Source of the DNA: Closterium sp. Naga37s-1
Taxonomy: Eukaryota; Streptophyta; Zygnematophyceae; Desmidiales; Closteriaceae
NCBI GenBank assembly: GCA_947471745.1
Contig: CANJKZ010000724.1
Location: 3,329,501 to 3,393,500, forward strand
Reading direction: 5' to 3'
Length of the DNA stretch: 64,000 bases
In this document: piece after piece, positions 41,073 through 53,340 of the stretch
Layout: each line of letters starts with the position of its first letter
Numbering within the stretch: the stretch's first letter is position 1
Notes under the pieces: model-generated
What the model was told of the DNA's origin: nothing
Database searches by the model: none
Seen by the model: only the letters and a program-made list of their open reading frames with translations
Position numbers and translations under genes: made by a program

Positions 41073-44000
41073 TCACGCTTGGGCACCCCAGCCCACACGG
41101 CAGTACTCCTCGGAGAATAGCTCGTCGACGTGCACCCAAGTCACAGCACGTCCTCCACCGCACCAGCCATGCAAGAGGGCATGGCACCTACTGCTGCACG
41201 TCGTCAACTTCGTCGCCCACGTCGGCCAAGCGCACCTGGCCAATGGCGAGGAGCACCGGTTGAAGGCCGGATAGTGCAGCGCCTTCGTCAGGAAGACGGC
41301 CGGCTGCTCAGCGGTCGGGATGTACTTCAGCGAAAACTTCCCGCACTTCACCATGTGCTGCAGCCAGGCAGATCACCGCTCCATGTGCTTGAGGTTGCCT
41401 GTCAACCCCATGCCCTCGGCGACTGTGATGGCCGACTTGTTGTCCACCCGGAGGACGGTCGGCTTCCCAGCATCCAGCTGCCGGAACTCTGCAAGGAGAA
41501 AACGAAGTCGGTGTCCCTCCTTGCCGGCTTCGGTGGCCGCCACGTACTCCGACTCGGTCGACGACAACGTCGCGCACTTGATGCGCTGGCTCGACCAGGA
41601 GACTGCGGCCCCTCCGTAGACGAACACGTAGCCGCCCGTGCTCGTCCTGTTCTGCTTGTCACCGGCGTCGTCGGCGTCCACGTAGCCGACCAGCTCCAGC
41701 GCCTCAGGTCCACCGCCGAACTCCAGGGCGGTGTCACGCGTGTTGGCGAGGTAGGCCAGGCAGCGGTCGACCTCATGCCAGTGCTGGTCCCTCCTCACCA
41801 TGAGGCCGCTCCCCAGCTTGCTGCAGGCGAAGGCAATGTCCGGCCTCGTTGTCGTCGCCGCGAACTGCAGCGAGCCGACCTTCTGCCGGTACTCCTCCTC
41901 CTGTCGCTCCTGTGCCTCCTTGTCGTCGAAGGTGAGCTCGGCGTAGGCGTCGACCGAGACCGGCGTCTTCGCGGTGCGCCCGGTCTGCTCCCCGTTGATG
42001 AAGCACCTACGCAGCTTGTCGGCGTAGCCCTGCTCGTGCAGCCACAGCTTCCCCGCCGACCTGTCGCGGACAATCTCCAGCCCGAGGTACTTCTGCACCG
42101 GCGAGATCTCAGGCAGCTCGAAGGCGGACTCCAGCAGCTCCTTCAGCTCCTTCAGCATCTTAGTGCTGATGCTGGCGGCAAGCAGGTCGTCGACGTAGAC
42201 CAACACCCAGCAGGCCACTCCGTCGTCGTCGACCTTGAAGTACAGAGCCTCGTCGACCTGGCTCTTCTTCCACCCGGCGCCGACCAGCACGTCATTGAGC
42301 GCCAAGTACCACAGCAGCGGCGACTGCTTCAGCCCGTACAGGCTCTTCAGCAGCTTGCACACCCGGCCGGTTCCGTCGTTGAAGTTGTCCGGCTGGGACA
42401 TGTAGAGCACCCGGTCGAGCTTGCTCTGCAGGAAGGCGTTCTTCATGTCGAGCTGCATCAGGTTGAGGTTGAGGACGGCGACGATGCTGAGGAAGATCCT
42501 CAATGTGACGTAGCTACCCACCGGCGCGAACGTCTCGTCGTAGTCGGCGCCATACACCTGGGCGAAGCTCTTCACGACCAGTCTCGCCTTCTCCCGCTCG
42601 ACGGTGTCGTCGACGTGGTACTTCGTCGTCAACACCAACCGGTTCTTCATGATGTTCACTCCCGGCGGGCGTTCGACCAGCTCCCAAGTGCCCATGTTGA
42701 TGAGGCTGCGGATCTCGTCCTCCATGGCGGCCTTCACCGCCGGGCCCTTCCAGCTCGCCAAAGCTTCCTTCACCGTCATCCTCGAGATGTCCCAACGGTG
42801 CTCGGGGTCGGCCAGCATGTCCGGGTCGAGCTCCTGAAACTCCTCATCCTCCTCGGCGTTGTCGTACATCGCCTCGTCGTCATCGTCCACGTCGTACACC
42901 GTGGTGAAGGCAGCGGGGACGAAGAAGTCCGGCGGCCTCCGGACTCGGCCCGACTTCCAGGGTTCCGGCCGAACCTCCACCACGTCACTCTTGGTGGACA
43001 CCTCGGCATCCCCTCCATCGTCACCGTCTCGCTCGTCGTCCTGCTGCTCCTCGGTCGACTTACTGGTCGACCTCTCCCCTGTGGTCGGCTTCCCGGCCGA
43101 CTGCCTGGTTGCCGACTGCTCCGTGGTCGGCTTCACTGCTGCCTGCTCCCCTGTCGGCTGCTGCTCCTCGACCTGCTCCTCCCCTATCAACATCGACTTC
43201 AATCCCATGTCGACCTGCCCCTCGTCACGTCGGCCACCGGCGATGCCCTTGGCCGTCGCCGAAGGCAACGTCCTACTACTCCCCTCATCGCCGGAGGCCG
43301 ACATAGGAGTCGGCCCGTGCAAGTCGGCCACGAGGGGAGGGACAGGGGTCGCAGGGGAAGGGGAGGGAGGACGGACGACCTCGGCGTCCTCATCAGCAAG
43401 CTCACCGACCTCGGTGAGCAGAGGCAGTGTCGCCGTCGAGGTATCGGTCGGCGGGGTGGGTGGCGTCCGACTTGACACCGGCCCGTGCTCCAACTTCCAC
43501 ACCTCCAGTGACATATCCTCGTAAAACACCACGTCCGACGTGGTGACCACCCGGTTGGCGTCGATGTGGAGGAGCTCCCAGCCCTTGCTCTCCCCCGACA
43601 CGCCAAGGTGAAGACCCCACCTGGCCTTCGGCTTCAGCTTCCCACCACGCTGCTGCTCGGGGACAAGGAACTGCGCCATGCAGCCCCACACCCGCGCCAT
43701 CGACAAGTCGGGCTTCTGCCGGGTGAGCAGCTGGTACGGCGTCGTCCCCGGCGGCAGCGTCGACCTCTCGAGGCAGTTGCGGACCCAGATGGCCTGCTGC
43801 AGAGCGAGGTGCCACCAATGGTGCTGCACGCCCATGTGCAGCAGCATCGTCCGCATCGACTCCACCACTATCCTCATCTCCCGCTCCGCCATGCCGTTCT
43901 GCTGCGGGGTGTACGGGCAGGTAAGGTCGTGGACGATTCCCTTGCCGTCCACGAAGTCGGTGAACTTCTCCCCGAGGAACTCCCCTCCTCGGTCGGAGCG

Positions 44001-44514
44001 AAGCATCAGCACCGACTTCTTCGTCTGCCTCTCCACCAACACCAGCCACTTCTGGAACTCCAGCAGCACATCCGACTTCTTGGCGACCGGCCTCACCCAC
44101 ACGAAGCGGGTCTTGCGGTCCTTCAGCAGCAGGAAGTACAAGCTGTCGTCCTTGGCAGCCACGCGGAACGGCCCGCATAGGTCGATGTGCACGACAGCCA
44201 GCACGTCGTCAGCGTCGGAGCCTTGGTCGGGGAAGGTGTGCTGCGCCAGCTTCCCGCCGACGCACGAGACACACGGTGAGTCGGCGCCTGTCGCCTACTT
44301 GATGTCCAGCCCAATGGCGACCTCGTTCTTCGCCGAGCTCCGAATGGTGTCCATGCCGACGTGCGCAAGCCTCACATGCATCCTGTCTGGCGTCGACTTC
44401 GTCGCTGAGACGATCGCCCGCAGGGCCACCACCTCTGTGGTGGGCGGCGTCGGCTTAGCCGAGCAGGGACGCAGGTCGGTGCAGAGGACACGACCGGTGT
44501 ACGTTGCCCGACCG
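41073..44514 (-). pseudogene. E13 integrase, RT and RNase H
   Basis: Minus-strand frame entering at about 44514 from the junction with E14. HHCC region with HVRLAHVGMDT near 44380; TAG at 44297-44295; then an uninterrupted 943-codon frame 44204-41373: integrase (DLCGPF; RSDRGGEF near 43990; YTPQQNGMAERE), a Pro/Thr/Glu-rich linker, RT with MDMKNAFLQ-type (QLDMKNAFLQ) and YVDDLLAA (near 42190), RNase H with GYVDADDAGD and STESEYVA. A frame change near 41370 puts the RNase H tail (KYIPTAEQPAVFLTKAL) in another frame, ending near 41190. Protease and zinc knuckle are absent, lost with the 5' end of E14. Confidence 0.88.
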
Positions 44515-47500
44515 AGCGCTACCTATAGCATGACACCTCGCCCGGACTTGCTCACCGAACTCGAGCCGTCACCGGTGAAGCATGTCACATCGGCTTTGGG
44601 GCAGCGAGCAGAGGTGAAAGGCATGGGCAAGGCCATGTTCAAGGGTGCTGATGGGAAGATGGTGGGCCTCAAGAACGTGCTTTGGGTGCCCAGCCTTGCT
44701 GCAAACCTGATTTCCGTGCGGCGGTTGGCAAAGGCCGGCATGGACACGAACTCGAAGGGAGCCAAGACCTACACCGCAAGGATTGGCGATCGAATTCTTT
44801 GGGACCTTCATGAGGACAGGGATGTCTACAACGAGATGTGGCAGATCCCAGTGGTCCCTATGCCTAAGGAGAGGCAAGTGGCAGCAAGCATCAGCACCAA
44901 GGATGGAGCGGTCGGTAGCGACGATGGCGCGAACGGTCGCGCTAAGGAGAATGAGCTCAAGAAGAGCAAACCTGGAGGGACCAGCAAGTTCAGTGAACCT
45001 AAGGAGAGTGGTGCAGCAACCAAGGAGCAGCAAAAGGGTGAGGAGAACCCAGAGGCAGCAGCGGAGGAGGACTACGGAGAGAGTATGTGGGGCGCTATTG
45101 CGAGCGCGGCATTCTCCAATCCAACTTCGGGTACGGGGGAGTGTGATTGGCTCACCTTGCATCGGCGCATGGGGCATGTGGCCCTGCCCATCTTGCAGCA
45201 GCTAGTGAAGAATGAGATGGTTGCTGGCATACGTGTGAAGGGGGAGCCCGATGAGGTGCTTGGCTGCCCGACGTGCATTCAAGCCAAGTTCACCCGGTTT
45301 CCGTTCCCTAGTTCGGAGGCAACGGCAAAGGCACCGCTTGATGAGGTGGTGATGGACGTGGTGGGCCCGCTTGGAGCTGCTGGAGCTGAGTATTTTCTCA
45401 CCATTGTCGACGTCTACACCCGCATGACTTGGGTGTACGTGCTGGCCAAGAAGAGCGACGTGGCTGAAACGTTGAAGACGGATTGGTTCCCGATGGTGGA
45501 GCGGCAACAAGACCGTCTAGTCAAGTCAATCCGCACCGATCGAGGGGGAGAGTTCCTGAGCAAGGAGTTTGGGTTGTGGCTGAAGAAGAATGGTATTCGG
45601 CACTCCCTCACCATGCCATACTCCCCTGCAATGAACGGCATCGCCGAGCGAGCGAACCGCACAATCACGGAGGCGGCACGCGGGTTGCTCATTGAAGCCG
45701 GGCTACCCGACTATTTCTGGCCTGATGCGGTGCGGAGCGCGTGTGTGGCCAAGAACAGAGCCTTGACTCATGTGGGAGCAGACAAATGGGTGCCCTATGT
45801 GGAGTGGCTAGGAAGGAAGCCAAAGGTGGATATGCTTCGGGTGTTCGGGTGCATGTGCATGGCGCTCGTGCCTAAGCATCTTCGGCACAACAAGCTTGGT
45901 GCCAAGGCGGTGTGGGCCGTGCACTTGGGCATGGCTCAAAACAGCAAGGGATGGCTTCTTTGGGACCCATTCACCAAGAAGTTCTTGGTGAGCAGGGACT
46001 GCAAGTTCATGGAGAACTTCATGTACAAGGATTGGAAGGCGGAGAATGAGGCGAAGATAGGCGTGCGGTTTGGGGAGGTGAAGAGTTCCGGTTTGGAGCA
46101 TGTGGAGCTGCCTTTGGAGCTGAGCAGCGGCAGCACAACCACAAGGCAATCCTCCCTTGTGAATGGGGGAGAGGAGGCCAATGATGCAGAGGAAGAAGAG
46201 GAGGAGGTGCAGCAAGTGAGCGAGCGTGCACCGTCACTCCCTTCCCGTACTACGAGTGCTCCACGGATTCGAGCCACACCGCAGCAACGCCAAGGCCTTC
46301 ATGTCCCTGCAGCTGAGGAAGAAGGAAGGGGCAAAAGGAGAATCCAAGCCCCAAATAGGCTGACCTATGAGGCACTGGGAAAGCCAGCCAAGTCAGCCTT
46401 GGCCGGAGCGGCACTTATAGTTGGAGAAGACGAGGAGAGTGACTACGAGGAGTGTGCCTTCGCGTTCTTCTCTCCGGTGGAGATGCCGGGGGAACCAGCA
46501 ACTCTCAAGGAGGCTTTGGAGAGTAGTGATGCTGAGGAGTGGAAGAAGGCCATGGAGAGTGAGCTGAAGAGCATTGAGGAGAACGGCACATGGGAATTGG
46601 TGGAGCTACCGGAGGGGCGTAAGGCGATTACGTCCAAGTGGCTCTTCAAGATCAAGTCCGACGCCGACGGCAAGATCGAGCGCTACAAGTTTAGGCTTGT
46701 GGCGAAGGGGTACCAGCAGAAGGAGAAGGTGGACTATAAGGAGTTGTTTGCTCCTGTGGTGAAGCCGACGACGCTGCGAACCCTACTCGCGGGAGCTGCC
46801 ATCAAAGGATGGGTGGTGAAACAAATGGATGTCACAACGGCATTCCTCAATGGCGTCCTTGAGGAAGAGATGTTCATGGCGCAGCCAGAGGGGTTTGATG
46901 ATGGTAGTGGCAGAGTTTTGAGGCTGAAGAAGGCCCTTTATGGACTGAAGCAGGCCCCTAGGCAGTGGTACTTGAAGCTGCGAGGAGTTTTGGAGGAGAT
47001 CGGCTTCACTCCCTCAACGGCCGATCACTCATTGTTCATGCTTGGCGAGGGGGAGCAGAGGAGCTTCATGGTGGTGTACGTGGATGACATCCTCATCTTT
47101 TCACCCTCATCTGACCTTGTGAAGGAGGTGATGCTGAAGCTTCAAGACAAGTTCAAGTGCAAGGCCCTTGGTGACGTGAGCTTCTACCTTGGGCTCCACA
47201 TCGAACGAGATGTGGAGAAGCGGTGCATGCGGGTGCATCAACGAAAGAACCTGGAGGCATTGGCTGCCAACTTTGGGTAGAGTGAAGGCCATGTGGCTAC
47301 ACCCTTTCCCTCTGGGTTCAAGTGTGTGAAGGGACCAGAGGAGGAGAGCGTTGGTGAAGAGGAGAGGCGCCGATTTCACTCGTTGGTGGGCAGCCTCATG
47401 TATGCGGCGGTAAACACCCGACCGGACGTCGCGTTTGCTACCGGGCAGCTGGCTAGGGTTGTGCAATGCCCTAATGAGGAGCAGGTAGCAGCTGGAATGA

Positions 47501-48075
47501 GGGTGGCCAAGTATCTTGGCCAAACACCGACCGTTGGGCTGCAATACTCGGCGGCGGCACAAAGGCGCCAAAAGGGCGCGGATGGTGTTGAACCCGGGCG
47601 TTTGTTCCTCACCGCCTACTCGGATGCTTCATATGCATCAGAACCAGAGGACATGACAAGTGTGGGAGGCTTCATATGCTGTGTTGGTGGAGGCCCAACT
47701 GCTTGGGAGAGCAAGAAGCAGGTTGACCAAGCTTTGAGCTCGGTGGAGTCCGAGTACATGGCACTCTTCCGTGCCGTACGGGAGATTGTGTGGCAGCGGC
47801 GTTTGTTGGCTGAATTGGGGGAGGAGCAGCAAGGACCTACCCCACTGTACTGTGACAGCCAGGGTGCCATTGCTCTTGCTAAGAACCCTGTGTTGCATGG
47901 ACTCACGAAGCACATGAGGGTGAAGTGGCATTGGACGAGGAGCATGGTAACCGCGGGTGAAGTTGAGTTGCGCTACGTGAAGACCACGGGGCAGCCGGCT
48001 GACATGATGACCAAGAGGCTGGTGGAGCAGCAGCATTGGAAGTGTTGCAAGCTGGCTGGGATGGCTCTGAACTGA
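44515..48075 (+). pseudogene. E14 pol: protease remnant, integrase, RT, RNase H
   Basis: Single frame with one stop. Protease remnant (YSMTPRPDLL, 44523-44552) lacking the catalytic Asp; HHCC with LHRRMGHV (45154-45177); integrase with DVVGPLG, IRTDRGGEF and NGIAERANR; acidic linker with a run of Glu (46190-46210); RT with QMDVTTAFLNG and YVDDILIF (47078-47101); TAG at 47278-47280; RNase H from 47281 with YSDASYASEPEDM and SSVESEYMAL, stop at 48073-48075. This is the best preserved pol of the E8 family here. It reads Trp (GECDWLTLHRR) where E8 has its TAG. Confidence 0.88.
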
Positions 48076-48116
48076 GAGAGCAACATATCCTAAGGCCAAC
48101 AATCCGAGGGGGAGTT

Positions 48117-49182
48117 TGTTGGTGCAACCCTACGGTTTGCATTCGGCTTGTTGTCCGTGTGCGTGCATGCGTGTGTGCATGGAATGGTATGAGGGCATGA
48201 AATAATATATATTTCATGTTTACAATAGTGTGTGTATGATGAAGCATGATTTTGAATGTGTGCGTCGAGTCAATAGCGAGTTATCGCTAGACGCGTGTTA
48301 CGCGGTCGTTTGTGTCTCGCGCGCGGTTTCTATTTTGTCGTGCGCGGTTTCTATTTTGTCGTGTGTGGAACGTTCGGCGTGTCGCAGGTGTGCGCAGCAG
48401 ACTTCCAAGAACTCAAGGAAGAATTTACCTTGAAGAACCAGAGCCTTGGTTTCAAGATTCAAGTTATTTCGAAGCTCTCCAAAAGGGTAAACTTTAAAGC
48501 CCGAGTCTAGAATGGCAACTTTTCAAGTTCAAGATTCTTGAACTTGAATTCGCCTCCCCTCCCGTCGCCTTTTAGGTGGCTCTCCCTTCCCGCGCCCGTC
48601 GCCCACGCTTACTCTGAGTGTCTCCCACGCTCTCCCATCATGTCGCTGGCCTTCACATGACCATCGCTTGCCCATTCTGTCGCTTTCCCAACACCTTTCA
48701 AGTTCAGTATTCTTGAAGCCTTACCATTCTAGACTCGGGCTTTAAGATAGTGAGAATAGTTGCATTACTTTGTGTAGTGTAACATTTCTCTTGGTGTAGG
48801 CCCTTGTGGAGGGTAGTTTCGAGACCCTTCGTGGTTGGGGACAGTGTGGCACTGTTCCACATCACTGTACCTCGGCTCTTGGGGTTTGTAGGAGCTGGGA
48901 GTCATTCCCAACTCGTAACTCTTCCTATCTTGTGTTCTAAGACTATAGTGGCTGCCATAGTACCGTTCGTTCAAACCGACGCTGTGTCGTCAATTCTTCA
49001 TCAAATCGTGCAATCTAAATTGCTAATTGTAGACGACGTGAAGACGCTCCAGATCCAATTTGAATCAAGTCATTTGCAGCTGTGAGCAGAACGCTATCAA
49101 CGTTTGAAGCCGCTGTGCAGAAATCCGTCTGTGCTCTCTATCTTTCGTTTTAGGCACATTCAAGCCTATTGTGACTATAACA
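48117..49182 (+). repeat. E14 putative 3' LTR, containing MITE-b
   Basis: Begins TGTTGGTGCAACC after the polypurine tract and ends ...ACTATAACA, like E8 (TGTTGG...ATAACA). About 1066 bp, of which 248 bp are MITE-b and its target duplication. No second LTR is available to confirm the ends. There is no gene in it. Confidence 0.55.
48498..48741. mobile_element. MITE-b: 244-bp element with TTAA target site
   Basis: Perfect 18-bp inverted ends: AGCCCGAGTCTAGAATGG at 48498-48515 and its reverse complement at 48724-48741. TTAA lies directly outside both ends (48494-48497 and 48742-48745), as for piggyBac-type elements. Inside the left end is a near-perfect palindrome at 48522-48548 (TTCAAGTTCAAGA, one base, then its complement), with a related TTCAAGTTCAGTATTCTTGAA near the right end. 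It has no coding capacity. Confidence 0.88.
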
Positions 49183-49860
49183 CACTCGGCACCACTTCAA
49201 GGCGATCTGTACGCCCGGCGAGCAGCACCGCGAGATGACCGTGAAGGTCAACAGCTGCACGGCGCGAAACTCCGCACACAAGTCGGGGTCGTCCGGCGTC
49301 GCCACGGTACCTCGAGCAAAGCTGATCAGCCCGGCCATCTCCAGCTGGGGCTCGATGGCCTCCTTCCAGGTGAGAATGTCGGGTCGACCAGTGAGCGGTG
49401 GGGTGACCAGGATCCTGTCCGGCGTGAACTTAAAGTAGCCGTAGCTCGGAGCAATCCCGCCTGCCATCACCTGAGTCCCCGACATCGACGACAATCCGCT
49501 TCGTCGACCTCCGACGTAGCCCTGCGAGGAGCCTGCAGCCGCCGACGACTGCACCCCTCGTGCCTGAACGCCGCCGACTTCATCGGCGTGAATCACACCG
49601 CTTTGCCTCGACGTGCCTCCCGCACTGCTGCCGACTTGGCCACCTCCGACGTTGACGCCCACGTCGACGCCGTCTTCGTTGGTCACCGGTCGAGGAGAAG
49701 CTGGTCGAGAAGGGGGATGCTCCGTCGCCCACATGGAGCGGAGTCCAGCCTCGACGACCGCCCAGGGTATCGCCCCGTACTCGTGGGCCTCATGGCGTCT
49801 CCTCGTATCCTCCAGCCGTCCCTCCAGGGTGTCCATCACCTCAGTGTCACCTACGTGCAC
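49183..49860 (-). pseudogene. E13 gag, truncated
   Basis: Minus-strand frame from ATG 49860 (MHVGDTEVMDTLEGRL) about 100 nt inside the primer site. Roughly 225 codons: a variable N-terminus with Gly/Ser-rich part, then a copia gag start (FTPDRILVTPPLTGRPDI, LTWKEAIEPQLEMAGLI). It ends abruptly at the E14 LTR (about 49183), so the gag C-terminus and zinc knuckle are lost. Confidence 0.75.
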
Positions 49861-49964
49861 GCTAGGGACTGTACGACTGCCGGCCTACGAGCAACTTAGG
49901 TAAGTGACGACTACGTCGACCTCACTGAAAGGTAAGTCGTGTGCCGTCCACGCTCACCGCACCA

Positions 49965-51196
49965 TGCGGAGATAACTACTACAACGAGAGCTAGACTACG
50001 GGCTAGGCACGGGTGCTCGTGTGATCTCTGCGTTCGTTGGTCCTTAGTCGTTTTCCAAATGCTCACACAGCTTGCTAGTTCACTGGGAGAATTGGCAAGA
50101 GTTTCACTAGAGAAAGTTGACAACAATGGTACAATGAAGTTGGCATGGAAAGACTACATCAGAGCTAGCACTCAGGTCGGTCGACTGCCAGCGCAGCATG
50201 GTCGACCGCGTTCCAGCACGACTTGGTCGACCGCGCTCCAGCAGTGCAAAGTCGACGGCGTGCCAACGTCGCAGGTTGACGGCGTGCCAGTACTGCTCAC
50301 GCAGAACAGCAGCGCACCCGCTTCGCAGGTGCTCGCAGATGATTGGCGGGCTGAGCCTCGTCACCTGCACAATACACACACCAAGTCATCCTCGTGCTGA
50401 CGACTCCACCTGATCCGCCATGTCGACCTCGGGATACCACCACCGAGGTCGGACTCGCCAACTTCGCCTGGGCGACCGTCGCACTCCTCCGCAGAACCTC
50501 GTCACCCAGGTAACCGGGTCGACTGGGCAACCACGTCAACCAGCTGCTCCTGTGCGTGCCCGTCGACCTCCCAAGTCGACGACCACCCCAAGTCGACCTC
50601 ACCAGGTCGACCACACCTCTAGTCGACCAGCTCCAGGTCGACGTCACTCCTGGTCGACCAGCTCCACGTCGACCAGCACTCCTGGTCGACCGGCTCCATG
50701 TCGACCAGCGCAGTTGTCAGCCGATCACCCAAGTCGGCTACCCGAAGGCGACGTCACCAAGTTGACGCCTTGCTACTCAACGCCCAGCTGCTCGGCGTCC
50801 TGAGTCGAGGTCGACGTCGGCCCCTCCGTCGTCGACCACCAGGTCAGGTCGACCACCAGGTCAGGTCGACCACCAGGTTAGGTCGACCACCAGGTCGACA
50901 TAACGCCTGGTCGACCAACCACCAAGTCGACCAGCACTCCCGTCAGCCGACCACCCAAGTCGGCTGCCCCAAGTTGACGTCATCAAGTTGACGTCCTCTG
51001 TAGGTCGACTTCCCAGGTCGACCTCCCTGAAGTCGGCTTCATACTGAAGTCGACCCCGTGCAGTGGTCCCCGTGCAGGTCGACCTCCTCGTCAACCAGCT
51101 CACCCACTATTGCAGGTCGGCTGCTCCCCTCACATCCAACCACGAAGTCGGCTCCGCCCAAGCGAGGACGGGGCCAACACACAACTCCCGTTGACA
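49965..51196 (-). repeat. E13 5' LTR
   Basis: 1232 bp, about 98% like 39827-41058 by eye. The target duplication gtggt follows at 51197-51201 and coding sequence of E12 resumes at once (Gly/Ala linker). Confidence 0.95.
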
Positions 51197-51201
51197 GTGG
51201 T

Positions 51202-53111
51202 GGCGCTGGACGTGCTGGAGCTGCAGGTTCTAGAGGTGCTCGACCTAGAGGTACTAGTACTGGTGTTCCTGGTACTGGAGGCACAAGTGCTGTTGGAGGT
51301 GCTGGAGGTGCAGGTTCTAGAGGTACTAGCCCTGGAGGTGCTGGTGCTGGTGTTCCTGGTACTGGAGGCACAGGAGCTGCTTTAGGTGCTGGAGGTTCTA
51401 TAGTTACTTGCCCTGGAGGTGCTAGTGCTGGTGTTCCTGGTACTAGAGGCAAAGGAGCTGCCGGAGGCGCTGGAGGTGCAGGAGGTGCTACTGGAGGTAC
51501 TGCTAGAGGTACTGGAGGCGCTACTGGAGGTGATGGAGGTACTGGAGTTAGTGGCGTTCGTCGGCAGGAGTCGCTCTCGCCGCTGCAGCTTCGCGAGTGG
51601 GCTGTTCGTTGGGGCAGTCCTGGTGGTGGAGCTAGAGGCACTGGTTCTAGGGGTGCTGTTGCTACTGGAGCTGGAGGTTCTGGGGGTGCGACTACTCAGC
51701 CGCAGCCGTCTGCGCTTAGTCGCCTTCTCAGTCTCCCACCTGCTGCTACTGAGTTCCCGTTCCTGGCACTACTCCCCCGTTATTGTTCCCACCGCTACTG
51801 CTTGGTCCTTCCTCTGTTCCACAACGTGTTGTCCTACCATCGCCTCCCGCGTCCTCTCTTCCGCACATTCCTGACCCTGAGTCTGACCTTGTCCGTGCTG
51901 CCAGTCCGACTGTCACTCGTCTCCTTGCACCTTCCTTTGAGTCTGCTGCTGCGCTGCCTTAGTTGCTTCTTCCTTAGTACCAAGTGGAGTCTTTGGCGAC
52001 CAGTCTACGGCCTCTGACAGGCACCCCACGAGTGGCACGACACACTGAGGACTACACTTGCGGCTCTTGACTTCGCTCCCTCGACTGCTGACCCTTCGCT
52101 GTTTCTGCGCACAGACACTTCTCTGCCACCGTTCTATATTCTTGTGTACGTTGACGACTTGGTTCTTGCTGCTGCTGACACTGAGGCTCTGGCCTTGGTG
52201 AAGGCGGAGCTGCAGGAGAAATACAGTTGTACTGACCTGGGTGAGCTGTGGAGCTACCTTGACTTGCAGATCACTCGGGACAAAGCACGCCGCACCATCA
52301 CCCTCTCTCAGTCACACATGGTGCAGCACGTCCTTCAGCGCTTCGACTTCACGTGGTCCTTGCCACAGCCCACTCCTTTGTCTACTGGCCTTTTGCTCTT
52401 AGCTCCACCTTCGGACGAGTCCGTAGAGCCGAATGGTCCATACCCAGAGCTTGTGGGTTGCCTCATGTACCTGATGACGTGCACACGACCTGACCTTGCG
52501 TACCCTCTCAGCCTCCTGGCTCGCTACGTGGCTCCCGGTAGACATCGAAAGATGCAATGGGATGCTGGAAGAGGGTATTGCATTACTTGTGCAACACATT
52601 GGGCATGGGGCTCGTGCTTGGAGGACGGGTTTCAGTTGTTCTCACCGGTCACTCAGACGCTTCTTGGGCTGACGACCAGATGACTCACCGGTCGACACAG
52701 GGGTACGGTTTCAGCCTCGACACTGGTTCTGTCTCATGGAGGTCCACTCGCTCTTCTTCTGTACTTAGTTCTAGCCATGAGGCCGAGATCAACGCTGGGG
52801 CTATGGCTGCACAGGAGCTTCGGTGGCTGACCTACCTGCTTTCCGACTTGGATGAGCAACCTCGTTCTCCTCCAGCTCTGTACATCGACAACAAGGCCAT
52901 GATTGCCTTGTGTCAGGATCATAGACAAATTGCTCTCCATTGCTTCCTCACGCGAGAGCTGCAGCAGCGTGGTCAGCTTCGTCCTGCTTACGTGGCCACT
53001 TGGGCCAACACTGCTGATGTTTTCACCAAGGCCCTCGGGTCTAGTGATCATCAGCGTTTCTTCACCGCTCTTTGGCTTGTGCCCACTCTGCCTCACTTGC
53101 TTGTCTCTTGA
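51202..53111 (+). pseudogene. E12 linker, RT fragment and RNase H
   Basis: Resumes E12 after E13: a Gly/Ala/Thr repeat linker (51202-51560), then another LSPLQLREWAVRWGSPGG motif (51571-51624). Frame changes follow; the pre-RT segment (DPESDLVRAASPTVTRLL in one frame, near 51885) is recognisable. At about 51965-51985 the sequence jumps to WSLWRPVYGL, deleting most of the RT fingers; a TGA follows. RT resumes with YVDDLVLAAAD (52144-52176) and GCLMYLMTCTRPDLAYPL. A frame change near 52560, then RNase H 52557-53111 (GHSDASWADDQ, SHEAEINA, YIDNKAM), stop at 53109-53111. Confidence 0.82.
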
Positions 53112-53340
53112 TCTTGCTCTTGTGGTACACTGATATATATGAGTACACCTGCATGCTTAAACTTGCTAGGTTGTGATCAGTGTACTGCTCTTGTTCTCAT
53201 GAACTCTTCATGTGAACTGACCTTGTGCCCGCTTTCTTGTGCTCAGAATGCGTGGTGATCTCGAGATCCACCCTGAGCTTTGTTTTGCTTTGCTTCTTCT
53301 CTTGACTGGACTTGTGTCCCCCACTTTGCCTATGGGGATG

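Larger units (their letters stand above)
44515..49182 (+). mobile_element. E14: 5'-truncated copia element nested in E13
   Basis: Plus-strand element in E13. It starts abruptly at the protease (about 44515) without LTR, PBS or gag, and ends with a 3' LTR (48117 to about 49182). E13 gag resumes at 49183 but the E13 knuckle and protease are missing, so one deletion probably removed the left end of E14 together with that part of E13. Same family as E8: same polypurine tract and same LTR start (GAGGGGGAGTTTGTTGG). Confidence 0.8.
39827..51196 (-). mobile_element. E13: 11.4-kb copia element with 1232-bp LTRs, nested in E12
   Basis: LTRs 39827-41058 and 49965-51196 are both 1232 bp and differ at roughly two dozen positions by eye (about 2%). 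They are flanked by target duplication gtggt (39822-39826 and 51197-51201). On the minus strand: 5' LTR, primer site TGGTGCGGTGAGCG (49964-49951), gag (49860 down), [E14 and a deletion], integrase, RT, RNase H, polypurine tract GGCAGGGGAG (41068-41059), 3' LTR. A different copia family from E12 and from E14. Confidence 0.95.

Noticed and set aside
41130-43475. Plus-strand frame of 781 codons antisense to E13 pol
   Set aside because: Leu/Arg/Val-rich antisense shadow of a real pol frame with full copia motifs on the minus strand.
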